A program made the position numbers and the translations under genes. Under the pieces are notes generated by a model. The model saw nothing but the letters and a program-made list of their open reading frames with translations. It had not been told where the DNA came from and did not search any database. Of a stretch of 64,000 nucleotides of DNA, positions 9,982 to 19,281 are shown piece after piece (positions within the stretch are counted from its first letter, which is position 1; every line of letters starts with the position of its first letter). This DNA comes from Microbulbifer sp. VAAF005 (GTDB lineage Bacteria > Pseudomonadota > Gammaproteobacteria > Pseudomonadales > Cellvibrionaceae): positions 1,843,001 to 1,907,000 of the forward strand of contig NZ_CP120233.1 of the NCBI RefSeq assembly GCF_030012985.1. Direction: 5' to 3'.

Positions 9982-11304
9982 TTAACCCACTACCTGCATC
10001 ATCTCGCCAAGCGTTTGCGGAGCCCGATATTGTTCAAATTGCACTGCACCTGCAGCGCTAATCCGATAACCGTAAACCGCCGGTGCCGGTAGGGAGTTAT
10101 AATAAAATGGGTTGGAAAAATAATATGCACCAGTATCGTGGAGCATTACATAATCGCCACTATCAAGTTTTGGTATTACCCTCCGGTTGGCGATGACATC
10201 CCCCGAGAAACAGCAGGGGCCAGCAATATCCTGCTCAATAAAGTTTTGCGTCTTACAGACACCGCTACTATCGAAAGAGGATAGGCGCAGAGGCCAGGCC
10301 TCCGGCATAAAAATAGTGCGCGCGGCAATTTGGGCACCGGCGTGAGTGGTGACGATATGCCTTCCGCCACTGTTTTTAGCGTATTCCACTCGAGATAAAA
10401 TACAGCCATTTTTTGCCATCACCGCACGGCCAAATTCAGTTTTCACCTTAAACTCGCCGGTGAATAATTCGGGAACTTCCTCTTTCAGGAAGTCGGCGTA
10501 CTGCAGGTAGGTGGGTGTCACTTTATCACTGTAAAAATTTACCCGTAGCCCCCCGCCAATATCAATTGAACGAATACGCTGCTCTCCGGCACGCTTGTTG
10601 ATCTCCTTTGCCAACGCCACTACTTTGGCGATCCCCTCTGCCATTAAATAAAAGGGGCAGCCCTGGGAGCCAACATGGGTATGGATTGTATTGAGCCAGG
10701 GGTAGTTTAAATAGTCATTAATAATACGCTCGCGATTGCCGCGATCATCTAGAGCCACACCAAACTTGGAGTGTAGCCCTGCGGTACTCATCGCCTTAAT
10801 CTGACCACTGCCCACTTGGGGATTAATTCTATACCCCAGCTCGCCGCGAGCATGGTCATCGCCGAGAATCTCTTGCACCCGCGACATTTCATCAAAATTA
10901 TCGATATGTAAAGTAGCACCCAGCGATAAAACCCGGCGAATCAATCCGAAGGTTTTTGCCGGCTCATCAAACACAATCTGATCGGCAGAAAAACCGGCAT
11001 TCAGGGCCTGCTGCAATTCACCGGGACTTGCCGTTTCGGCACTCATGCCAAGTTTTTTCAGCAGTTTTAATACCGCCGACATGCCGTTGGCTTTGACTGC
11101 AAAATGATGCGTAAAATGTTTTGGGAAAGCCTGATGTAAAGATTGTACCGTGTTCTCCACCCCGGCAATATCCACAAAACCGGCCAATGGCTCCTCCTCA
11201 CTCAGAAGCCCCTGCTGAATTGCTGCTTTTGTCAGCAGTTCATTATCGAGGTTTACGGCAACACCATCAGTTGCATATTCATCAATAAACTCATAATCAT
11301 TCAT
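9982..11304 (-). CDS. PLP-dependent decarboxylase of the LysA/DapDC (fold III) family
   Basis: A 440-residue cytoplasmic enzyme with no signal peptide. The PLP lysine is K71 in HHFAVKANG. H210 in HTHVGSQG and the phosphate loop SIDIGGGL (246-253) follow, and CCFSGDV (364-370) supplies the C-terminal Cys/Asp that acts across the dimer. This layout is that of diaminopimelate and related amino-acid decarboxylases. The usual EPGR motif reads EFGR (about 290-293), and sequence divergence plus the setting argue against housekeeping LysA. It sits between the two GGT genes, so its substrate may be an amino acid released from a gamma-glutamyl compound; that is inference. Confidence 0.82.
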   Translation of the reverse strand: MNDYEFIDEYATDGVAVNLDNELLTKAAIQQGLLSEEEPLAGFVDIAGVENTVQSLHQAFPKHFTHHFAVKANGMSAVLKLLKKLGMSAETASPGELQQALNAGFSADQIVFDEPAKTFGLIRRVLSLGATLHIDNFDEMSRVQEILGDDHARGELGYRINPQVGSGQIKAMSTAGLHSKFGVALDDRGNRERIINDYLNYPWLNTIHTHVGSQGCPFYLMAEGIAKVVALAKEINKRAGEQRIRSIDIGGGLRVNFYSDKVTPTYLQYADFLKEEVPELFTGEFKVKTEFGRAVMAKNGCILSRVEYAKNSGGRHIVTTHAGAQIAARTIFMPEAWPLRLSSFDSSGVCKTQNFIEQDIAGPCCFSGDVIANRRVIPKLDSGDYVMLHDTGAYYFSNPFYYNSLPAPAVYGYRISAAGAVQFEQYRAPQTLGEMMQVVG

Positions 11305-11401
11305 TGCAATTCGCTCCCCCGAATTAACGCTTTATAAAAAAGCAAAAATTATTATTCACTTTATATATTCCCAGGGATCTACCCCAACAAACTGCATTTA
11401 T

Positions 11402-13153
11402 TTAATCCAACCCAACGGTTTTGGCATTGGGCCGGCGGGGGTCTGAGGCCCCAAAATAATAGCCATCGCGCACCATAATCGATTGGCTACTGCCCATAGT
11501 CCGCGTCTCCTCAACGGTATGCCCTTTAGCTCTTAACAGCGCCATACTGTCGCGATTAAAACCCGGTTCAACCTCGAGAACATCCGGCAGCCACTGGTGA
11601 TGAATTCGCCGCTCATTGGTGGCCTCAGCAACATTCATTCCATGATCAATGACATTGCTAATTACCTGTGTCACCACATTGATAATGCGGCTGCCGCCAG
11701 GGCTACCTACCAGCAAAAAAGGTTTGCCTTCTTTCAGCACGATCGTAGGTGACTGCGAACTGACCGGGCGCTTACCCGGTTCCAACCGATTCGCCTTACT
11801 TGCAGAAAAACCCGTCGCCCCTTCAACATCCGCCTGAACAGAAAAGGTATACACCTGGTTATTCATCAATATCCCCGTTCCCTCAACCATATGGCCGGTG
11901 CCAAAAGAATTAGCCAAGGTGTAGGTATTGGATACTGCATTACCTTCAGCATCGATCACCGAAAAGTGTGTGGTCGAGGGGCTTTCCTCTGGCAAACTGT
12001 GTCCGCCGAGTTGCTCCGACGGCGTCGCGCGGTCGAGTTTGATCGTTGCTGCAAGCCGGCCTGCACGCTTTTTATCGATTAACCATTGCTGTGGAACCGG
12101 GTAAAAATCTGGGTCGGCCAAGTGCTGACCGCGATCGGCAAAGCTGCGCTTCATCGCCTCGGTCATTACGTGAAAAGTCTGTGCGGATCGCCCCCATTGC
12201 TCCAGGGGGAACTGCTCGAGAATATTCAGTGTTTCAATAATCGCCACACCACCGGAACTGGGCGGCGGCATTGAGACAACCTGATAGCCACGGTAATCAC
12301 CCACCACCGGGGTTCTGTACTTCACGGCATAGCCGGCTAAATCTTCACGGTCAATATGGCCACCTTGCCGCTGCATGGCCGTAACAATTTTGTCAGCAAT
12401 GGCCCCCTGGTAAAAAGCCTTTGGGCCGTGTTTGGCAATTTGCTTTAACGACCAAGCCAGGTCAGTCTGAAGCAGTATTTCTCCAGCTCGATAGCTGCTG
12501 CCATCCGCCTTAAAATACGCTTTTGCAGTAGCGGCATCCTGTCGCAGCCACTCACTTTTTGCCTGCAACAGCTGGGCCAGGTCGTAATTGACTGCAAAGC
12601 CCTTGGCTGCCAGCGTTATCGCCGGCTGTAACAACTGCGACCAACTGAGCTTACCACTACCGTGATCCCGCCATGCCCGGTGTAACCCGGCCACAGTGCC
12701 AGGGACACCTATAGCGTGCCAGCTGCGGCTGGTCTCACTATTTTTGCTGCCATCCCAGTGAAGAAAATCTGCGGCCGAAGCTCCACTTGGGGCTGTCTCG
12801 CGATAGTCGATTGCAACCGTTTTTTTACCGTCGGCGAGGTGAACCAGCATAAAGCCACCGCCACCCAAATTACCTGCTCGCGGCAGTGTCACCGCTAGCG
12901 CGAACCCGATTGCAACCGCCGCGTCTACTGCATTGCCACCGGCATCCAGAATCTGCACACCGACATCGCTCGCCAGTGCATTTTGTGTGGCCACCATCGC
13001 ACTGCGACCCACCACTGGGTGAAAAACATCCTCATAGCGAACAATCCCATCCCGGCCCATATTGTAAGGACCACTGGCGGCAAAGCTGAGAGGAGACAAC
13101 ACGGCGAGCAGCGTCGATATCAAGCTGACAGCTGTGTGCTTACGAATGGTCAA
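11402..13153 (-). CDS. ggt: Gamma-glutamyltransferase, copy 2
   Basis: A 583-residue secreted gamma-glutamyltransferase. The signal peptide covers about residues 1-26. NLGGGGFML (95-103), the catalytic T394 in SPSTTHFS and SPGGSRI are all intact, so it should self-process. The start is TTG at 13153, chosen because a strong AGAAGAGG ribosome site lies eight bases before it. It is separated from the receptor gene upstream by an intrinsic terminator, so it probably has its own promoter or depends on read-through. The decarboxylase gene follows after 97 bases. It shares long identical stretches with copy 1 (for example AYRVAL-type blocks are absent, but AFYQGAIADKIVTAMQ is common to both), which points to an old duplication. 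Confidence 0.92.
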   Translation of the reverse strand: MTIRKHTAVSLISTLLAVLSPLSFAASGPYNMGRDGIVRYEDVFHPVVGRSAMVATQNALASDVGVQILDAGGNAVDAAVAIGFALAVTLPRAGNLGGGGFMLVHLADGKKTVAIDYRETAPSGASAADFLHWDGSKNSETSRSWHAIGVPGTVAGLHRAWRDHGSGKLSWSQLLQPAITLAAKGFAVNYDLAQLLQAKSEWLRQDAATAKAYFKADGSSYRAGEILLQTDLAWSLKQIAKHGPKAFYQGAIADKIVTAMQRQGGHIDREDLAGYAVKYRTPVVGDYRGYQVVSMPPPSSGGVAIIETLNILEQFPLEQWGRSAQTFHVMTEAMKRSFADRGQHLADPDFYPVPQQWLIDKKRAGRLAATIKLDRATPSEQLGGHSLPEESPSTTHFSVIDAEGNAVSNTYTLANSFGTGHMVEGTGILMNNQVYTFSVQADVEGATGFSASKANRLEPGKRPVSSQSPTIVLKEGKPFLLVGSPGGSRIINVVTQVISNVIDHGMNVAEATNERRIHHQWLPDVLEVEPGFNRDSMALLRAKGHTVEETRTMGSSQSIMVRDGYYFGASDPRRPNAKTVGLD

Positions 13154-13269
13154 AACTACAACCTCTTCTTATGTTGTCATCGTCACTGATTGTATTTAAA
13201 GCGTCGAAGGCTCTATCGGGTACACCTAAGAAGTCGCGGTAATAGTACCGACTCAGACAGAGCTTCGAG

Positions 13270-13292
13270 AAAAAAGGGGGGAGTTACCCCCC
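13270..13292 (-). terminator. Intrinsic terminator after the TonB receptor gene
   Basis: On the minus strand six G, a five-base loop and six C are followed by a run of T (bases 13270-13275 read as A on plus). It lies about 25 bases after the receptor stop and before ggt copy 2, so it splits the locus into two transcription units or a high/low expression pair. Confidence 0.85.
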
Positions 13293-13316
13293 GTTAATAT
13301 CCATCAACAAAGCGCG

Positions 13317-16262
13317 TTAAAAGTTCTTTGCCACATCGAGGTAGACATAGCGGCCGCGATTGGAATAAAGGCTGCCGAAATACCCCATTTGTTCATCGGC
13401 AATATCTGGCTCTTCGTCAAAGATATTATTCATACCCAAACGAATCCTTAAGCCATCCCTCATTCCACCGACAAAGCGATAGTCCACATTAGCATTAACC
13501 GTTGTATAGCTATCGACAGGCAGTGCGGTATCCGGTGCAGCAGTGTCGCTGTCAGCCAGGGTACTGGTATCCGTCACAGCACTGGTGTACTGGGCAAAAA
13601 CACCTGCTCCCCACTGATCCTGACGCCAATTCATTGACAGCGTGGAGCGCCAGCGGGGACGACCATCCTCACCGATCAGGCTGCCGGCATTGGTGGCCAC
13701 TTCTCCAGCATCAATCAGGATTTGCATTTCCTCACTGGGGTCCTGATCAAATTTGATGAGATAAGCACCATTCCACTTCAGGTCAAAGTTGCCGATGTCA
13801 GTATCGAAGGAATACATCGCGCTAAAGTCCATACCACTGATTTCGCGCGGGTCCAAATTGAGATATTCATCCAGGAATAAAATAGGCTCCCCCACTGAAC
13901 CATCAGTGGTTTCTGCGCGAATGACATTGGGGTTGTATGAACCCTGCTCACGCAACACCGCATCCAGAGCCAAACCATTGCTCGCACCGAGAATGCCTAC
14001 CACACCCTCTTGCCTAATATCCCAGTAATCAGCGGTAAAGGTGAAACCATCAAATGGAGTTAGAACAAAACCGTAAGTATGACTCCAGTTTTCCTCTGGC
14101 TGCAGATCGGCATTACCCAGGCGCTGCTCTTCCAAGCCCACCGATTCCCCGGTCACCGGATCGGTACGGGTATTCACTACGGATATAGCCCCCTGGTGCA
14201 ATTGCATCAGGTTGGGTGCACGGAAGCCTTCGGAGTAGGCGCCGCGAATTTGAAACCAATCATTGACGTACCACGAGAGGGCTAACTTGGGCTTGGTCAC
14301 ACTGCCCACATCTGAGAAGTTTTCGTGGCGTAACGCTAACTGCATATCCAGGCTGTCTACCAGGGGAAGGTCGCGCAAGAGCGGCACCAACATTTCCGCA
14401 TACAGGGACATCACCCGGCGCGAGCCATCGGCATCCGGCGATGCACTACTGCCCATAATGTCACTGACATTCACCAACTCACCGGTCACCTCATCGGTAA
14501 ACTGGATAGTGCCATCGGAACGGTCATCGCGATTCTCATCAAAGCTCTCTTCGCGCCATTCAATACCTGCAGCCAGGCCCACATCCCCAGCCTGCAGGCT
14601 GAACAGGTTGGCATTAGAGACTTTGAAATCTGCCAGGGCCAGAGAGGTTTGACTCTGTCTTTTCACATTGATACGGAATGTATCCAGTACCGCCTCAGAG
14701 TTTGGCGTGGGATCGGTGAGACTGGTTGGGTCATCCACATCCAGACCGCTGAAGAGGTTGTAGGCATCTTCGGTGTCGAGCATCAGCGACTGTTGAAACA
14801 GGCTGTGACTGACCCGGTTATCGGTGCTGTCTATGGTCTCGGCCTCACTGTAAACCAAGCCAGTATCCCAATCCCAATCACCCCAGTTACCGCGCAAGCC
14901 ACTCACAAACCGATAGCTGGTGTCCACCACATTAATCTTGCGCAGCCCAACGTCGTAGGGGGTGAAGGTTGTCAGAGTAAAACCGAGCCCCTCATCCGGT
15001 ACATTCTCATCACCGGCAGGTACAATTCGATTGGGATTGAGAGTGCCATCATCAAAATATACGGGGCCAAAGGGGTTCCAGTAGTAATCCGCCGGCACTT
15101 CAAAACGACTATTCGAGAGCAGGCCGGCCGCTTCACGCACCCGATCAACTTCCGCTCTGTAATAGCCCAGCTCAGTATAAAATTCCGAGCCGTTTTCCAG
15201 TTCGTGGGTCAAGAAACTAAATAAATTGATCCGTTCAGAATCTGGTGACAACATCCGCACAGAGTTTCGGTTGCCGCGCAGTGCGCGATCTCCACTGCCA
15301 TCATCCAGACAAATATCAGAATCACTCAGGGAATAGGAACAATCACTCTCACCGACACTCGAGCCATCGTCCTGCACCAAATCGGTTGGACGAACATGCA
15401 GCAGACCCAGATCATCAAAATCAAAGGCACCCCAACCGTGGATGCTCGAGCGGTTATCAAGGCTGGTATCCCCCTCAAACAGAGAGTCGCCGGTAAAAAA
15501 GCCGCGAAGATCGGAATTGGCTGAATAATCGCGTTCGCTCGCATAGAAACCATTTTTGCTATAATAGGTTCCGGTCAAATTCAGCTTGGTAGCACCGTCA
15601 TTAAATTCAAAACCGTTAGCACCATTAACTGTGAATTCATCGAGTTCAGTACCCACTGAAGCACCGTAGCGCATATTGAGCATAGCGCCGTCATAGTCCT
15701 TCTTCATCACATAATTGACCACGCCGGCAACTGCATCCGCCCCGTAAAGTGCGGCGGCGCCATCGCGCAATACCTCTACCCGCTCCAGGCCATTGACTGG
15801 CAGGGTATTGGAGTTCACGGTCACCACTGGAATATAGTTTTCGGTCTGCGTGCCGGGGTGCAATACCATACGGCGGCCGTTTAGCAGCACCAGGGTATTG
15901 CCGGTTCCAATGCTGCGCAGGTTAATGGAATTTACATCCCCACGCGCCGCATTTACCCCGGTTGTCACCGATTCATTAAAACCAACTTGCCCCATCTGCG
16001 GGATAGAGCGCAACAACTCATCCCCGGAAGCCGCACCCATGAGTGCAATATCCTCTTCGCCAATAACCGATACCGGCAGAGTGCCTTCAACATCGGCTCC
16101 TTTGATTTGGCTACCGACGACAGCGACCTCCTCAAGTGCACTAGACTCAGTATTTTCCTCGGCTGCTGCCACCACTAACGGTGCCATTACCAGAAGTGAG
16201 CAACTGGATACTAGGTTTTGCCTGAAAAATGAACTGAGCTTAGATCGTTTTAAAAATGCCAT
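13317..16262 (-). CDS. TonB-dependent outer-membrane receptor
   Basis: A 981-residue outer-membrane channel that imports a ligand with energy from TonB. A signal peptide covers about residues 1-33, and a short stretch resembling a TonB box (EEVAVVGSQI) follows. The plug domain (about 50-200) contains INLRSIGTGNTLVLLNGRR and EVLRDGAAALYGADAVAG, and the rest is a beta-barrel that ends in the usual aromatic C-terminus (NF). The size and plug motifs fit the large peptide- and glycan-uptake receptors rather than siderophore receptors. A GAGGGG ribosome site precedes the ATG. It lies at the head of the GGT/decarboxylase/CapA locus and diverges from a LysR regulator, so its ligand may be a gamma-glutamyl compound; this is inference. 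Confidence 0.92.
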   Translation of the reverse strand: MAFLKRSKLSSFFRQNLVSSCSLLVMAPLVVAAAEENTESSALEEVAVVGSQIKGADVEGTLPVSVIGEEDIALMGAASGDELLRSIPQMGQVGFNESVTTGVNAARGDVNSINLRSIGTGNTLVLLNGRRMVLHPGTQTENYIPVVTVNSNTLPVNGLERVEVLRDGAAALYGADAVAGVVNYVMKKDYDGAMLNMRYGASVGTELDEFTVNGANGFEFNDGATKLNLTGTYYSKNGFYASERDYSANSDLRGFFTGDSLFEGDTSLDNRSSIHGWGAFDFDDLGLLHVRPTDLVQDDGSSVGESDCSYSLSDSDICLDDGSGDRALRGNRNSVRMLSPDSERINLFSFLTHELENGSEFYTELGYYRAEVDRVREAAGLLSNSRFEVPADYYWNPFGPVYFDDGTLNPNRIVPAGDENVPDEGLGFTLTTFTPYDVGLRKINVVDTSYRFVSGLRGNWGDWDWDTGLVYSEAETIDSTDNRVSHSLFQQSLMLDTEDAYNLFSGLDVDDPTSLTDPTPNSEAVLDTFRINVKRQSQTSLALADFKVSNANLFSLQAGDVGLAAGIEWREESFDENRDDRSDGTIQFTDEVTGELVNVSDIMGSSASPDADGSRRVMSLYAEMLVPLLRDLPLVDSLDMQLALRHENFSDVGSVTKPKLALSWYVNDWFQIRGAYSEGFRAPNLMQLHQGAISVVNTRTDPVTGESVGLEEQRLGNADLQPEENWSHTYGFVLTPFDGFTFTADYWDIRQEGVVGILGASNGLALDAVLREQGSYNPNVIRAETTDGSVGEPILFLDEYLNLDPREISGMDFSAMYSFDTDIGNFDLKWNGAYLIKFDQDPSEEMQILIDAGEVATNAGSLIGEDGRPRWRSTLSMNWRQDQWGAGVFAQYTSAVTDTSTLADSDTAAPDTALPVDSYTTVNANVDYRFVGGMRDGLRIRLGMNNIFDEEPDIADEQMGYFGSLYSNRGRYVYLDVAKNF

Positions 16263-16426
16263 TTCAATCCCCTCTTATTTTTTAGCTGTTGTGGGAAAGT
16301 GTTTTACTCGGCCCTTAACCCGAAATGTAATTATGCTGAAAATATCTTTATCATCTATTGACTTTAATTAAGGCACATATAACCTGTGTCTATCACCCAA
16401 AGCTTTTATAATAATATGGGTCTGAA

Positions 16427-17320
16427 ATGCGCCTACGTCATATTGAAGTCTTCCATGCTGTATACAACACAGGCTCCATTTCCGATGCAGCCAAATTACT
16501 GAACGTATCTCAGCCATCGGTCAGTAAAGTATTGAGCCATGCAGAGATGCAGCTTGGATTCAAATTATTCTTACGGGTGAAGGGAAAACTGGTCTCAACT
16601 TCCGAAGCCCACTCGCTAATTGAAGAAGTCCGCAAGATTTACCAGCAAATCAGTGCTATCAAGAAAACAGCAGAAAATTTAAAAGAGCACACTCACGGTC
16701 ATATTCGTGTAGTTTGTATGCCTGCACTGGGCCTGAATCTCCTGCCTGATGCGATTAAGCACTACCACAAAAAATTTCCTAATGTGACCTTCGATGTTAA
16801 AACGAAGCACTACGATCAAGCGATAGAATCACTCTACGAATACGAAAATGACTTAGCCTTGGTATTTACTGACCGAGACCACCCCAGTATTGAAGCCATA
16901 GAAATTGGCACCGGGCAACTGGTGCATATCGCTCCGGCAGACCCGGCCAGCAGCGAGCGAGAGCAAATTAAACTAAGCGATATCGATAAAGAGGGCTTTA
17001 TCTCAATTTCCAATACCGGGCCCCTGGGCGACCTACTGAGCCAACGTTTTTCTGCAGAAAACATTATGCCCAAGACCTCCATTCAGGCACAGACTTATTA
17101 CCTGGCCAAAAATCTGGTTGCGCGGGGACTCGGTTATTCCATTTTTGATGAGTTTACTGCTGCAGCAGATAATCGTGGCGAGGTGGTCTGCACACCTTTT
17201 AACCCACCGATTGAATTTAAACTGAAGTGCTTCCATCATGCCAACCAGCCGCTTTCCAAAACTGCAGCAGACTTTGTTGAAGACATCAAAAAGGCTTTTA
17301 GCGCTCTGCGGGCCAGCTAA
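16427..17320 (+). CDS. LysR-type transcriptional regulator
   Basis: A 297-residue DNA-binding protein. The winged helix-turn-helix is in residues 1-60 (FHAVYNTGSISDAAKLLNVSQPSVSKVL), and residues about 90-290 form the periplasmic-binding-like effector domain. It is divergent from the TonB receptor gene with 164 bases between the two starts, the usual arrangement in which a LysR protein controls its neighbour and itself. It converges with the small lipoprotein gene downstream of gltS. The effector is unknown; glutamate or a gamma-glutamyl amino acid would fit the neighbourhood. Confidence 0.9.
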   Translation: MRLRHIEVFHAVYNTGSISDAAKLLNVSQPSVSKVLSHAEMQLGFKLFLRVKGKLVSTSEAHSLIEEVRKIYQQISAIKKTAENLKEHTHGHIRVVCMPALGLNLLPDAIKHYHKKFPNVTFDVKTKHYDQAIESLYEYENDLALVFTDRDHPSIEAIEIGTGQLVHIAPADPASSEREQIKLSDIDKEGFISISNTGPLGDLLSQRFSAENIMPKTSIQAQTYYLAKNLVARGLGYSIFDEFTAAADNRGEVVCTPFNPPIEFKLKCFHHANQPLSKTAADFVEDIKKAFSALRAS

Positions 17321-17385
17321 CCCTGCAGCCAAAAAATTACGATAGCTCCACGGTAATATCATCGCGAAAGGCTATCACCAAGACG

Positions 17386-17886
17386 TCAATCGGCTGTCTG
17401 CTCTATGCTAGAACTCAGTGCTACCTTCAGACCATCCACCGAATCGACAGGAACAGCAGACCACCCTTTGCCACCCTGCCGATAGAGCGCGAAACCGTGC
17501 ACCGAAATACTATCTCCAGGCAGGTTGCCATTGGCCTCCAACCCCTCGACTCCCCTCTCCGCTGCGTTCAACAGGTGATGCAGAGGGCTGCGCCCCTGGC
17601 CATCCCACGCCGCAAAACGCCACTCACGGCGCAATTGCAACTCCGCATGATAATAAAACACCCATTGATCGCTCTCGCCATCAGAATTTCCCATCCATGG
17701 CTGGGAGCCGTAACGCTTAAAGCGCTGCACCTCCCACAACCCATCGCCAAAGGTGCTATCGAGCTGCGCCTGCAGGTTACCCTGCAACTCCGATATCGCA
17801 GGCCCTCTCGAGCAGCCAGGCAGTACCATCGGCAACAACAGGGTAAACACCAGTGCGACACAACGTTTTTTCAAAAAGCAAATCAC
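17386..17886 (-). CDS. Small lipoprotein, unknown function
   Basis: A 166-residue protein that I do not recognise. It starts with a lipoprotein signal whose lipobox is LPGC (cysteine at residue 25), so it should be anchored in a membrane facing the periplasm. The mature part is Trp- and Gly-rich, with no clear motif. The start GTG at 17886 is chosen because GAGGGG precedes it at a good distance; the frame is open to a GTG at 17910 that overlaps the gltS stop. It directly follows gltS (11 bases from stop to start), so the two are probably one transcript. Confidence 0.7.
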   Translation of the reverse strand: MICFLKKRCVALVFTLLLPMVLPGCSRGPAISELQGNLQAQLDSTFGDGLWEVQRFKRYGSQPWMGNSDGESDQWVFYYHAELQLRREWRFAAWDGQGRSPLHHLLNAAERGVEGLEANGNLPGDSISVHGFALYRQGGKGWSAVPVDSVDGLKVALSSSIEQTAD

Positions 17887-17897
17887 TCGCAGCCCCT

Positions 17898-19103
17898 CTA
17901 AAATATCCACGACAAGCCCATAAAGAGCTGAATAACCAGGGCGTTAGTAATATCGATAAAAAATGCCCCTACCAACGGCACAACCAAAAAGGCTTGTGGC
18001 GATGGCCCGTGACGCGACACCAGAGCTTCCATATTGGCAACAGCCGTGGGAGTTGCCCCCATCGCAAAACCACAGTGCCCCCCGGCGATAATGGCCGCAT
18101 CATAGGTTTTTCCCATGACCCGAAACGTCACAAAGTAACAGAACATCATCACCGCAATAGCCTGAACACCAATAATCAGCAACATAGGCCCGGCCAGACT
18201 GAACAACTCCCACACCCGCAAAGACATCATCGCCATCGCAAGAAAAATTGACAGCGACATAGTGCCCCACAGATCAACACAGGCTGTGCTGACCCGATAG
18301 CGGCCTGTAAAATCCAACAAATTGGTAACGAACACTGCCAGTAGCAACGGTATTAGAAAAGCTGGGATAACCAGCCCGGCCTCCACTAGCAAGCCGTGCA
18401 GGCCACCTCCAGCCAACATGCACCCAACAAGCAAAAACAGGGTCTCCATCATCCGTCGTGGAGTGACCGTATCTTTGTCGTCAACGTCGTAGGTCACCAT
18501 ATTATCGCTATGGTCTTTGCCTGCCGTGGGCTTGAGGTTGTGCTTGCGAATAAGACGCTCAGTGACCGGCCCGCCAATTAATCCACCTAACACCAGACCG
18601 AAAGTTGCTGTTGCCATGGCGATTTCCAGCACCCCCTGCAGGTTATAGATATTGCTGAATAAATCTGCATAGGTAGCTCCATTGCCGTGGCCGCCCGATA
18701 GGGTGACCGACCCCATCACCAAGCCAAACAGCGGGTGCATATCCGCCGACTTGGCCATCAGCACCCCGATTAGGTTCTGCACTATCAGCATCACAGTGGC
18801 CACGCCGAGAAACAGCACGACTTTAGGTCCACCCTTAATCAACAATTTAACACTGGCCGCCAAACCGACTGTGGTAAAGAACATCACCATTAGCAGGTTT
18901 TTCATGCTCATATCAAATGAGAAAGAAACATCAAACAGTGTGTAACCGAGCGCCGCTAACAGTGAAAATATCAGCCCTCCCACTACCGGTTCGGGAATAC
19001 TATTGCGGTTCAAAAATGGAATAACGTGCGACAGGTAGTAGCCGACGATCAGGATTAGCATTGCAATTAGCAGGGTGCCGAGAAGAGATACCTCAATGAC
19101 CAT
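17898..19103 (-). CDS. gltS: Sodium/glutamate symporter GltS
   Basis: A 401-residue inner-membrane carrier, the same length as the E. coli protein, that brings glutamate in with sodium. It has ten or more helices and two family signature regions: SVTLSGGHGNGATYADLF and IAGGHCGFAMGATPTAVANM, the paired re-entrant loops with GGHG and GGHCG. The ATG at 19103 aligns with the family start (MVIEVSLLGTLL); an ATG 19 codons upstream is in frame but adds a tail unlike the family. It lies next to the GGT locus, where released glutamate would need uptake, and a lipoprotein gene follows it. Confidence 0.93.
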   Translation of the reverse strand: MVIEVSLLGTLLIAMLILIVGYYLSHVIPFLNRNSIPEPVVGGLIFSLLAALGYTLFDVSFSFDMSMKNLLMVMFFTTVGLAASVKLLIKGGPKVVLFLGVATVMLIVQNLIGVLMAKSADMHPLFGLVMGSVTLSGGHGNGATYADLFSNIYNLQGVLEIAMATATFGLVLGGLIGGPVTERLIRKHNLKPTAGKDHSDNMVTYDVDDKDTVTPRRMMETLFLLVGCMLAGGGLHGLLVEAGLVIPAFLIPLLLAVFVTNLLDFTGRYRVSTACVDLWGTMSLSIFLAMAMMSLRVWELFSLAGPMLLIIGVQAIAVMMFCYFVTFRVMGKTYDAAIIAGGHCGFAMGATPTAVANMEALVSRHGPSPQAFLVVPLVGAFFIDITNALVIQLFMGLSWIF

Positions 19104-19281
19104 ATTTTCATTATCTTTCTTATACGACCGAAGAAGCCAAAATGGCAACGATGACGCCATCTTACACGACCCCGGTACCCAGCAACCTTTCTAATTTCAT
19201 CCCTCCCATAGCACCAGGTTATGCCCTCCCCAGAGGTGCACATCTATGCTTGCAGAACTCAAGTAATTAGAGAGTAATCCG

